Below are positions 1 to 10,330 of a DNA stretch of 64,000 bases, one piece after another. Made by a program: the position numbers and the translations under genes. The notes under the pieces are model-generated. The model was not told the DNA's origin and ran no database searches. It saw only the letters and a program-made list of their open reading frames with translations. How positions within the stretch are numbered: position 1 is the first letter of the stretch; each line of letters opens with the position of its first letter. Origin of the DNA: Lingula anatina (Eukaryota > Brachiopoda > Lingulata > Lingulida > Lingulidae); NCBI RefSeq assembly GCF_001039355.2, contig NW_019774391.1, positions 446,340 through 510,339 on the forward strand, given 5' to 3'.

Positions 1-1060
1 TTGTTTATAATGGGCCACTGCACAGTACGAAATACTTAAGTTCTAAATAGGCGCGCGTGTGCGTGTTTGGTTATGTTGATTATAAATCTATCCCCATGGT
101 GCCATACATATACCTTGGTTTTACTTAGAGGATATAAAAAGGATTATTTGCAGCGACTATGCTTTAAATCAATACTTTTCGATTTCTTTTCTTTTTTTAA
201 TTGCTGTTGAGGGAACAGTACGTGTGATTGTATGTATTCGAAGTTACGCCTATTCTGAATATATTGCCAATTTAAAAGGGGATAACCTCTATAACCCTCT
301 GATGGGGTTTACTTACGAATAACTAAGTGTGCACACGACAACCAACGCCACAGTTACACAGACTAAGGCCACGGCGAGAAAGATAGTCCACGCCAACATT
401 CTGCAACAGCAGCAACACGATCGAGACTCTTGTTTCTCGGACGTGCTGATACTCCTCCTCCTTTCTCTAAAAGTGTAACTGCCGTTTGGCTTTCCGTTTT
501 CTCCCGAGAATTGTCTAGATTTCAATCCCAAGTGATCAGATCCCGGCTTTCCTATGTCCATGGTGTAATAAACAACCCCAGGTCCGGGGTGGCTGCCACT
601 ATTGACGAGCATCGTTCTATACGGCTCATCGGGATAATATTCCTCTCTGAAAGGGTCCGGCTGTGAATATTGGGGGTAAACCAACCTGGTTCCCCCAGGG
701 CGTGGTCGGGGATCTCCACTCCCCCGGCTGCCTATACGTTGTAAAGTTGCTATGCTGTACGGATGTTTCCTGCTCATAGTGTTGCTATACATCTTAACTG
801 CAGAATGTCTGAATACCAAGATATACCCAGCGCCTTAGTTAGGGAGGTGCTTCATGCGTAGAAATTAAAGCACCTTTAATGTTGCTTTAATGACAGTGAG
901 AGTGAAATGGCACGGTACCCGCCATACCTCCATTTAAAATACGTTCTAAACAGGTAGATTTAAGCCATGACAAAACACTCGAAAGTTTCATATTTGAAAA
1001 GATTATCCGATATGTCTCGATGCTTTGACACTCACGCAAATCCATTTTACTGACAAAAAA

Positions 1061-1061
<1 letters not shown>
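1..1061. repeat. segmental duplication, copy A (pair with 4988-6065)
   Basis: This block matches 4988-6065 almost base for base, including intron, anchor exon and upstream flank. There are scattered substitutions and one small length difference: copy B has an extra 14 bases near 5104-5118. The right edge of both copies falls at an (AT)n microsatellite. The left edge of copy A is cut by the window start, so the unit may be longer. Confidence 0.85.
317..792 (-). CDS. membrane-anchor exon of a second Cupin_5-type gene (copy A, partial)
   Basis: The exon encodes about 158 residues: an Arg/Ser/Pro-rich N-terminal region, a run of five cysteines (a likely palmitoylation cluster), then one strongly hydrophobic segment of about 25 residues. 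The reading frame appears to stop just after 'TLSYS', but that TAA lies inside a consensus donor (GTAAGT, minus strand 316-311). The protein therefore continues in the next exon with phase 2. It is nearly identical to the exon at 5321-5796, whose downstream exons encode a Cupin_5 domain, so this is probably the first coding exon of a paralogue whose cupin exons lie left of the window. The start is the ATG at 792. Topology (N-terminus inside, C-terminal domain outside) is inferred from the positive charges before the hydrophobic segment. Confidence 0.6.

Positions 1062-1123
<62 letters not shown>
1062..1123. repeat. (AT)n microsatellite
   Basis: About 31 uninterrupted AT units mark the right boundary of duplication copy A. 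The matching place in copy B (6067-6122) is AT followed by AG repeats. Confidence 0.95.
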
Positions 1124-1127
<4 letters not shown>

Positions 1128-1318
1128 CTTGACATTTAATATGGAATATTTTTTTCGAAATAATTTTTTATCAGTTTTTTCCTATTTTGCTGACTGATAA
1201 ATGAAAATGAGGATTAAAATCGTGTTTTAATAACTTTTAATTATCTCTTTGNCCCCATTATTTTTAATGCTCACCGAATGTCCTCTCGATCGCTAATTAT
1301 ATTATTAGCAAAAGGCAG

Positions 1319-2923
1319 GGACTGCGCTGAACTGTACCAGGATGGAGCTAAAGTGAGCGGTGTATACACCATTACGCCCTCTAACGGTACTTCTTTCGGC
1401 GTCTACTGCGACATGGAAACGGACGGCGGAGGATGGACGGTAATTACATGCTGCTTCATACAATCAACGTATTATGAGTGACATAAATTTAGTTATACTT
1501 CGTAGAATTTGTCTGATTTTGAATAAACTGGGCGGGTACACGGCATTTAGCCCGATCAACTTTTATCAACTGTCAAATGATTCAATGAGACGTACCATGG
1601 ATTGACATCTTGGCGCTTTTATGTAAAACACCTTCCTTTTTTAATTGTAGCAAGTTTCCTTATGGGCTGTACTTTGCTGCGGACTGAGAGTAGATAAAAT
1701 CTAAATGTGCGTCTTCATATCCTTACAAATATATAAGTGCGGCATTAAAACCAAATAGAAACTTCATCTGATTGCCAGGTGTTCCAAAGACGCATGGACG
1801 GCACTGTTAACTTCTTCCGCGGCTGGGAGGCATATAAACATGGGTTTGGAAATCTCAACACAGAATTCTGGCTCGGTAAGTTGTTCAGGCACATGAACCT
1901 ATTCTCTTTTCTTGTCCACCTCGATGTCTGCTTATTGCATGGATTCAGCCGTAATAGAGATACTTGAATGTTGTTGGATTGTACATGCGAACTGGCGTTT
2001 TGTACAAAGGGTCAACCATGCGCTGTTTTCTCAACTTGATTTTGATTTCGGCAAAAATAAAAGGACGGCATTAGCTAATGAATTGCCTACTGTTTTTGAG
2101 AATTCTTAGTAACCCATTAAGGGCCGTGCTGCAAGTTTTCAATTTTGAAGCTTTTCGAAGCAAACGTAGCGACGCAAACATGTCGCCTTTGCCAAAGATA
2201 CATGCACGGCCATGGCGCTTTCGCTTATTTTGAGGTGATTTGAAAGCATGCATATTCCTATGATGCACCTAACCTTACAGTACATATGTCTAATTGCCTT
2301 ACAAGGCAATGAATACCTGTACCAAATGACAAACGCAAGACGCTACGAACTCCGTGTTGATATGGAAGACGTTGCAGGGAACAAAGCTTACGCCCAGTAC
2401 GACTACTTTGCCATCGGATCCGAGAAGGAAAACTACAAGTTAGTAGTGGGTGTCTACAAGGGAACTGCAGGTAAGATAATAATAATAAGATAGTTCGTCA
2501 ACTTGTACGTCAAACTATTGAAATTTTTATGGCTCGATGAAAACGCACTTCCTTTGCATCTTTTAGGTCTGCACGGGTGACTCGTTAAATTTCTTGAACA
2601 GAAATTCCACGTAAAGCATTAAACTATAAATCTATTTTATTCTAGGCGACTCGTTATCGAGCCATAATGGATACGCCTTCACAACGAAAGACAAAGATAA
2701 TGATAAATATTCCTCAAACTGTGCCGTCCGGTATAAAGGCGCCTGGTGGTATAAGGCTTGCCATGCGTCCAATCTGAACGGTCTGTACCACCTTGGAGCT
2801 CATAGCTACTCTGCTGACGGCGTAAACTGGTACGCATTTAAAGGCCACAACTACTCCTTGAAAAAAGTCAACATGAAAGTTCGCCCAGTTGACTTCAAGT
2901 CAGCTACTACTTTCATCGGTTGA
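1319..2923 (+). CDS. fibrinogen-related domain protein (ficolin/tachylectin-like), 5' end not found
   Basis: Four exons join in phase to a complete fibrinogen-related domain: about 1319-1439, 1779-1875, 2306-2470 and 2646-2923 (TGA). The first begins with [10 protein letters not shown] and ends at GGGWT; the second starts [12 protein letters not shown]; the third holds the core YELRVDMED; the last carries the calcium-site motif DKDNDKY, then the SSNCA and WWYKACH cysteine pair, and stops after ATTFIG. All four conserved cysteines are present, and SSNCA matches the ligand-pocket segment of ficolins and tachylectins. Such proteins are usually secreted lectins that bind acetylated sugars, often in immunity. 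No signal peptide or N-terminal exon was found. The first acceptor is uncertain (near 1308 or at 1318). The gene lies tail-to-tail with the cupin gene. Confidence 0.85.
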
Positions 2924-3497
2924 TTTTTTAAATTTAATTATTTGGTATAAGTGTCCCATTCTGTATCGAAAGTGGTACTGCTAATGAAATGTAATAACTT
3001 TCAAGCAAGTGTTGTTCACATTTCTTCACGAAGCTCATTTTTTGGCTAAGTGTAGCTATTATAAAATACCATGTTGTACGCGTAATAATTTTTCCTAATA
3101 TAGTGAAGGACACCATACACAAGTCCTGGTCAGAAGTAATCTTAATTACTTAAAATATTCTATACATCAAATGTAGCATCTGTGTTGTCAAGGAAAACAA
3201 CATTATGCTCTTAAAATGTTTTTGTCATCACGATTTTTTCCGTAAACCATGAAATAAGAACGTTACTATTTCGTTTTCAAATCATGTTGCGTGTATTTCC
3301 ATAGTAAATACGAAACACGCAGTTCCAGCACATACGTATTCACCAAATATAAGTTTTTTCTGAGTGAGGCATTATTCTGCTAATATCACAACATGGACGT
3401 GACATCGCAAGAAGATAAGTCCTCAGTTCGCAAATGAATCTGAAGAAAGTCCATTTGTTCACTTTTTACAACTTATTTTATTTTTTTTTTTTTTTTG
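2924..3497. other. tail-to-tail intergenic spacer
   Basis: AT-rich sequence between the stop codons of the fibrinogen-related gene (+) and the cupin gene (-). It should hold both 3' UTRs. I see no other coding or repeat signal. Confidence 0.5.
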
Positions 3498-5796
3498 CTA
3501 GTTCCGAGTGAGTTTTCGTATAAATGTCTGACTCTCTGTATCTGGGAAAAGAGTGGACAAGTAAGTCCTGTTACCGTAGACAACCTCCTGGGGATCGTAA
3601 CCTGAAAATGAATTATTGATATATCAAAATGGTTGTAGCACTGATTCCAAAAACGGAAAAATACATACATCAATATGCTATGATGTGGACTACGTGTTAC
3701 ATCAAATATTGTGAAGTATACTATCAAATTAAGCACAAAATATTTCTGTGGGAGCTCGCCTGTTGTAAGTTACCTGTGCTTGTGTGACGGGACCAGCATG
3801 TTTAATCAACAATATCGAACCAAAGAAATAAAGTAATGGCACAGTGTAGTTCTATCAAATGCATTGCGGCACTTTTTTTTACCTGGAGATGAAACAACAC
3901 TCATCAGAGCGTAAGACCCACTATCCTTATTAACGAGTTCAGCAGCAAACCACGTGTATCTTGAAATCGGCATTTGGAACTGCGCACGCGTGTCCACTGC
4001 GTGGTCCCCAAGTATGTATGTGGTATGCTTGTTCACAGTGGAGTGAGACAGTGTGTGAATCTGCATATCGAAAACATTATAAATACTTTAAAGAAGCAAC
4101 CCAGCATGCACGTTACCCGTCGATTAACGAAATATCGACGCTAAAACGACGTCGAGTGCATGCTGGAAGAAAGGGATATGAGCTCTAAAAGCGTCAAAAC
4201 TCACAAAAGTTATTATTGTTTACATAGTCCTGTAAAGTGTACTTTTTTTACTTCTAAATGAATATTTCACGAAAATATTGACAATCTGTCAGGTCTTTAT
4301 GTGTGAACTGAAAGACTATTTAATTAGACATTACCACGACGTTATCTCCGCAGTGATGAAACCACACCTCATCTGAACTAAGACGCCGCCATTCTGTTAT
4401 ATCCCTGTCTCGTAGCATATAATAGGTGGCGCTTCCAGTGGCCTTCTCGTCCCCAGCAGACGACATTTTTGCTGTCGCCCGCCATGTTGCCTTAAACCAA
4501 CCACCTTTATTTGGAATTTCTTCCAGTCCCAAAGAGTCTATTAAATCTTTAGAAGTTGTGACACCGTTTATCTTTCTGTAATAAAACAGAAAAAAATTCT
4601 AAAAAAGGGCGTGATAAACAACAGCATCAATGCATATCGTTTTTTGTCTTGACGACGAAAAAAAAGAATTACAATAATACACAAAACAGTATATAAATAG
4701 CAATGGCAATGTTATTGTTAGAAAAGGGATGCAAACTTTTGTCTTGTGACATTTTGACCTTTAATTTGTCACCTGCAAATACCTGAGGATAAGAAAATAG
4801 TTCAAAATAGATTAGTGAAGTAATTGTTTTGCGCGTTCAGGTGTATGTAAAAGAGCCCTATTAATCGGCTGCACACCCCTGCTGTTACCAAGCCGATATC
4901 AGGCCAGGAAAAGAATTCACGCAGTTTACTTTCTCTATATTTCAAATGTATTCCCAAAATAAATCCGCGTGCATTCCTCGAGCCGCGTTGTTTATAATGG
5001 GCGACTGCACAGTACGAAATACACAAGTTCTAAATAGGCGCGCGTGTGCGTGTTTGGTTATGTTGATTATAAATCTATCACCATGGTGCCATACATATAC
5101 CTTGGGTGTAAGACCTTGGTTTTACTTAGAGGATATAAAAGGGATTATTTGCAGCGACTATGCTTGAAATTAATACTTTTCGGTTTCTTTTCTTTTTTTA
5201 ATTGCTGTCGAGGGAGAAATGTGTGTATGAAATTGTATGTGTTCGAAGTTACGCCTATTCTGAATATTTTGCCAATTTAAAGGGGATAACCTCTATAACC
5301 CTCTGATGGGGTTTACTTACGAATAACTAAGTGTGCACACGACAACCAACGCCACAGTTACACAGACTAAGGCCACGGCGAGAAAGATAGTCCACGCCAA
5401 CATTCTGCAACAGCAGCAACACGATCGAGACTCCTGTTTCTCGGACGTGCTGATACTCCTCCTCCTTTCTCTAAAAGTGTAACTGCCGTTTGGCTTTCCG
5501 TTTTCTCCCGAGAATTGTCTAGATTTCAATCCCAAGTGATCAGAACCCGGCTTTCCTATGTCCATGGTGTAATACACAACCCCAGGTCCGGGGTGGCTGC
5601 CACTATTGACGAGCATCGTTCTATATGGCTCGTCGGGATAGTATTCCTCTCTGAAAGGGTCTGGCTGTGAATATTGGGGGTAAACCAACCTAGTTCCCCC
5701 AGGGCGTGGTCGGGGATCTCCACTCCCCCGGCTGCCTACACGTTGTAAAGTTGTTATGTTGTATGGATGTTTCCTGCTCATAGTGTTGCTATACAT
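3498..5796 (-). CDS. membrane-anchored Cupin_5 (DUF985) protein, 332 residues, complete
   Basis: Minus-strand exons 5321-5796, 4335-4575, 3883-4060 and 3498-3601 (TAG) sum to 999 bases with every phase matching (2, 0, 1). The first exon gives a charged cytoplasmic-type region, a CCCCC cluster and one transmembrane segment. The other three encode a full Cupin_5 domain. Recognisable parts are LIDSLGLEEIPNKGGWFK, the YYML...WRRLSSDEVWFHHCGD core with its SDE and H residues, YILGDHAVDT, YTWFAAEL, GSYALMSVVSSPGYDP and a terminal IRKLTR. Bacterial members are small cytosolic double-stranded beta-helix proteins of poorly known function. Here the domain would sit after a transmembrane helix, outside the cell or in a lumen. 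The substrate is unknown. The exon at 6257-7017 could replace the first exon because its donor has the same phase. Confidence 0.85.
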
Positions 5797-6065
5797 CTTC
5801 ACTGCAGAATGTCTGAATACTAAGATATACCCAGCGCCTTAGTTAGGGAGGTGCTTCATGCGTAGAAATTAAAGCACCTTTAATGTTGCTTTAATGACAG
5901 TGAGAGTGAAATGGCACGGTACCCGCCATACCTCCATTTAAAATACGTTCTAAACAGGTAGATTTAAGCCATGACAAAACACTCGAAAGTTTCATATTTG
6001 AAAAGATTATCCGATATATCTCGATGCTTTTACACTCACGCAAATCCATTTTACTGACAAAAAAG
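4988..6065. repeat. segmental duplication, copy B (pair with 1-1061)
   Basis: Near-identical to the first 1.06 kb of the window and in the same orientation. It contains the anchor exon 5321-5796 and its donor. It ends at an AT microsatellite that runs into (AG)n. Confidence 0.85.
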
Positions 6066-6066
6066 A

Positions 6067-6122
<56 letters not shown>
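6067..6122. repeat. (AT)n(AG)n microsatellite
   Basis: AT units followed directly by about 17 AG units, at the right boundary of duplication copy B. Confidence 0.95.
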
Positions 6123-6124
<2 letters not shown>

Positions 6125-6256
6125 TTAGAAGTTGAAAATGGTGTAAGTGTTGCTTGTCTTTGTGGCTTCTATCACAGTATTATTATACTTGTAAAAGAAC
6201 ATGCTGGGTGAAACTTACTGCAATGTAAACGTGAAATGCATTAAGGCAACACTTAC

Positions 6257-7017
6257 GAAAATGCGACAGTTGTGATAAAAGTGAGGGCCACCAGGAGCAT
6301 TAGCACAATTACCACCAGTATCACCACACAGGGCGTGCATAGACAACGTCTCTTTAATGGCATCGAAGGTTCCTTTTCTACTTGACGCTGATAATCAATG
6401 TTTTTGTTTTGCTTCACAGGGTAAACTGAACTCTCGACAGTTGGCACGTAACCCTTATCTTCAAGAAATATCGCTGGCAAAGCTTCACTGCTATGTTCCC
6501 CATCGTGCATAGATACAACAGGTTTGGAAAAAGTTACAGGTAAAGATTGGATGGATGATCTAGATTCTGAGTAACCATTGTCACCGCGATAGATGTGTTT
6601 ATTACCGAAGGCCGCTCTAAACTCTTTGCGGGGAAGCTGGAGAGAGCGAGTGTCATAGTCGTGTTCATCTAAATGACGTCCGGGAGAAAAGTGACGTAAA
6701 ACGGGAAGCGAATAAACTGACGAAGGCCTCTCTCGTCTGTCGTTCCTATGGACGTAGTGGTGAGGCTCCCAGGAAAGATCTGGAGCTATCGCCGCCGAAT
6801 CGACGATAGGTCGACTGGGTTGAATCTCCCTATTGCCCCTGTACGGCACTTCTCTGTAAAGGTCGCCAGGAAGAGAGCGAATAGAATCGGACCTCTCGCA
6901 TCCACCGACGAACCGAAGGGTTGGCTTACGTCTGTCGAAGTTGTCGTCCGCGGAAGACTGGTCCACCATCACCGAAGCTACAAAAGGCTGACCTTCAGTC
7001 TGGACATTCCGTTTCAT
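6257..7017 (-). CDS. alternative anchor exon for the Cupin_5 gene (long cytoplasmic part)
   Basis: This frame encodes about 253 residues from the ATG at 7017 (another in-frame ATG lies at 7077). It has a long polar region rich in Arg, Ser and Pro with repeated 'SxxSLP' motifs (SIRSLPGD, SVYSLPVL, SIQSLPVT). A basic-cysteine stretch KRRCLCTPC and a single transmembrane segment ending TTVAFS follow. As in the exons at 317 and 5321, the apparent stop TAA lies inside a GTAAGT donor (6256-6251), in phase 2. It could therefore splice to the cupin exon at 4575 and give the same domain a different cytoplasmic tail. Whether it is an alternative first exon or belongs to another gene cannot be settled from sequence alone. 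Confidence 0.6.
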
Positions 7018-7220
7018 TATTCTAACCGGTTTGTGAAGTCCCCTGGGAGAGAACGAATAGAATGTGTCCTTTCGCATCCTCCTGTGCGATGAAGAGTCGG
7101 CCTTCGACCGCCGGTGGGAGGGTTGTTGACCATGACCGATGCCACAAATGGTCTACCGTCTCCATGGAGTGCCTCTCTGGAGTTATCTATCTCTTCCGGC
7201 ACTGAGTATAACACAGACAT
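7018..7220 (-). CDS. upstream duplicate of the long anchor exon's N-terminal module, frame-broken
   Basis: From the ATG at 7220 a frame reads MSVLYSVPEE..., then RPFVASVMV, RRPTL and GGCERTHSIRSLPGD before stopping near 7016. The next exon frame repeats the same module: QPFVASVMV, RKPTL, GGCERSDSIRSLPGD. This is an internal duplication of about 45 residues in which the first unit is one base out of frame with the second. It may be the true N-terminus with a sequencing indel, a real frameshift, or a decayed duplicate. Confidence 0.45.
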
Positions 7221-7259
7221 GGTGTCTGGAGGGAGAGTCCTCTTCTTAAAATATATCAA

Positions 7260-9519
7260 TATATCGCTGAATTTGATGTAATACCTCTGATTTTCTCCTC
7301 ACTCTGTCTTTCTGTGAAGTATCGAAGTGTTGCTCTCTTTAATCTTTGCACTAGACATGACGTTTCGCTGTTTAGTGAATAAGACGCCCTCGAAATACCC
7401 ACATAGAAGGTCTACTTGACTGTTTCACCTGCTTACTTTTGTGCCCAAGTCTCTCTCACTCTGAAATCTAATACGCACCGGATCGGCCAGTCCTGGTATC
7501 AGGGCATATACCTACTTCAGCAAACAGAGGGAGAAATGCTAAACTGTCGAAACTGGTTTTGTGAAATAAGAGAGGCGTTGTGATTTTATCCGAACCCGCC
7601 TTCAGTTAACGCCCTAATAAACCGCCAGTAAAACAACGCCAAGTGTTTACAAAGAAAACGAACGTGAATAAACAACTTTGTACCATAGGTAGTGTATTCA
7701 GCCACGCGACACAACACCTATAACTTTTATCAAGTTTTCCCTAACAAAAACAAAATATGTGTATATCTGGGGCTGGTCCAGGTTGCCGTGTCCACAGGTG
7801 CGTTCAGACGGGCAGAAACAGAACGGAATGTGCGGCAATTTATTTCACGATGAACGTTGCGCGTAGCATTCGTGCTCATGTGTTAAAATTTGCACCAAAC
7901 TCATTAACTTCAGTAGCGGACGGTAGAAAACTTGCGGTCAACAGCCCAGCAAGCTGACTGATGAAGTCAACGTGAATGCCGCAGCAAGTGTTTAACTTTC
8001 ATATTTGTGTGAACGCTTCATCATCAAAATGCCGTATCAGCCGACGTATAAGGGTCAGTGTATTTGAAAGCCCTTTTGTTGGGCCAAATCGGTGTCATTT
8101 TCAATAAAACAGGTTAGGCTGCTCAATGACCAGGTTAAAATTTTCAATATGAGCCACGTACTGTGGATTATACAGGTGGACATTTGTTATTCAAGTCTGG
8201 ATGTGTGTTTTTGTGCGAGTAATTTTGTTACCAGTTCAGCGCATGTCGGTACAATATATTATACCCTCTTCTAGGGCCACAGATTGATTTTTCACCAGAT
8301 ATCCACAGATATGTCGCTGGTTAAATTGACGGTTATTCTTTGCTCTGTGATAAATAAAATGTGCAGCTGTGGAAGAGGGTATACAATATACGCTTATATC
8401 ACCAAGTTTCCGTTCATGGTTTTTAGTGGGATGAAGGCCGTGCCCTTCATCTATATATGAAGAACACGTAAGAGCATCATTGCAATAAGCTGTTGTATGA
8501 ACTAATGAACTTTTCCGATATCTTGGCTGGTAGTTTGTTCCCCGACCTAGTTCTTTGGTGCCTTTATCACTTTTTAGTCTTGGCCAACACGCATTTTATA
8601 TCTGTTTTTGTCTTGAAAAGGAGAAGAATAAGTAGAATAAAATAACAATGATAAAGAGAAATAAAGAAGGGAAATACAAAGAAATACAGAAAAAAGATTT
8701 TTTGCTGAAACATGTTCCCGGTACCCGGTTCATTCCCCACGTACAGACAGATCGCGGGAAGGGGACAGTCAAGAGAAATTCTGATACACTAACAACCAAA
8801 AATTATTATGAGTAAACACTCGAACGTATCTAAAATGTGGCAAAAGAAGTGAATTACAGTGCAAGCGCATGGACGAGTTATTGGAGAAAACTTCACAAAC
8901 TGGACCCCCCCCTGCCCTTTATTTGAAATCCTGGATTTTCCCAATTTGGGTGAGGGAGGGGAGAGGAGGGGTCGGGTCTCTGGGATTGAGAGGGGTCCCG
9001 AATTTATGTGCTAAGATTAACATACTGCGAGTGCGAGAACCAAGGGAGGGAGAACACTGACATTTACATAAATTAATTTAAACCTACACAAACAATCTCA
9101 AAAATGGTTTGATGAAAATAAAGATATTACAGAAACTGCCGGAAATTGTTCAATTTCTTATGTGGACTATATAATTAAACTATTTTTTTTCTTTTTACTT
9201 TTTTCAACTGTTTACAATAACTTGGGTTTTCTTAAGTAAATACATACATCTTGATAAGCTGAGATAGAGATGATATCCGACAATTCTATAAACGCGATTA
9301 ACGGGACGCAATTTTACCTGGGGCGCCGACAAGCGGGTCTGATAGTTGTAGATATTATCTTCTTCTGACGATTTGATAACCGAGCCCTTTTCCACCGTAG
9401 GTGACCTTTTACTTGCTTTTTTTCTGTTGGATATTTACAAGACATTAAATTTAAATGTCACTGCAATGTTCATTCACATCTTGATGATTTTGGGTATATT
9501 GTTTCTCCAAAAGAGAAGA
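7260..9519. other. intergenic region without recognised genes
   Basis: No open frame here resembles a known protein. It includes the presumed promoter side of the minus-strand anchor exons and one small inverted-repeat element (8251-8390). Confidence 0.5.
8251..8390. mobile_element. candidate MITE of about 140 bp
   Basis: The ends are inverted copies: TATACCCTCTTC near 8260-8271 recurs as GAAGAGGGTATA at 8372-8383, with partial matching outward through an AATATA-type stretch. There is no coding capacity. The target-site duplication is not clear. Confidence 0.35.
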
Positions 9520-9591
9520 GGTTCTATGGTGTAATGGTTAGCACTCTGGACTTTGAATCCAGCGATCCGAGTTCAAATCTCGGTAGAACCT
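9520..9591 (+). tRNA. tRNA-Gln (UUG)
   Basis: A full 72-base cloverleaf: acceptor stem GGTTCTA/TAGAACC with discriminator T, a D arm with AATGGTTAGCA, and anticodon stem CTGGA/TCCAG around the loop CTTTGAA (anticodon TTG). The T arm is CCGAG-TTCAAAT-CTCGG. A TTTT Pol III terminator follows within about ten bases. No intron is present and the promoter boxes are internal. Confidence 0.96.
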
Positions 9592-10330
9592 AACGTTTTC
9601 TTACTTTTGACGTGAGGTTTTCGTTTTCAACAGCCAGGACACGCAACCAGAAGAAAAAGATGGACTCGGTCCACTATATCTCTATATCTTTCCTAGATTA
9701 TAACTGATAACAAATATCTTCTGAAAAAGAGACGGAAATGTGGAGACTGCAAATGGCCATTAATTATAACTGTAATTGATTTATATTTTTCTTTTTGCCT
9801 TTCTTCTTTTTGAATTTTTTTTAAATCTCTAACCTGCTGGTCAGCCTAACTTTGATTTTCCATGCAGGACGCCTTGCGGTGTCTAAATGTTTGTAATCTC
9901 AGATATTTTTATTACTTCGTTTTTTTGTTTTTTTTTGGACAAAATGATCTTATACCTTGCTAATGTTTTTTGTTTACTTTCCTCTTAAGCAATGAACACA
10001 TTTTCTGGTCAGTTGACCTGACCATCTAAATACAACACCAGTTACCTGAATGCAGCTGACATGCTGTGCTTCACTTTAGAAAGCTTACGTTCTCTAGGTA
10101 GCAACGTAGTACTTTAGACCACATTTAGGATGGTTATTCTTCCGACTGTCAGAAGTCATGTTAAAAAGCTCATACGACCGAAGTGAAGAGATATTTGTTA
10201 TTAAGTATTTATTCACTTGGACCCAATGGCTTTTATTTATCATTTCACACGGACCAGCTTTAGATAATTAGGTCAAAGTCTCGTTATCATATGCTATCCC
10301 GTCGTGCAATTTACACATTTATCCTCCAAA
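9592..10330. other. spacer between tRNA-Gln and DDAH
   Basis: AT-rich, with no recognised gene. It presumably contains the DDAH promoter and 5' UTR, but I see no clear TATA box or initiator. Confidence 0.4.

Noticed and set aside
430-666. Plus-strand open frame opposite the anchor exon
   Set aside because: It is the antisense shadow of the anchor exon and appears only because that exon is GC-rich and open.
7757-7957. 66-codon frame with moderate GC
   Set aside because: No motif, no splice signals and no similarity that I recognise.
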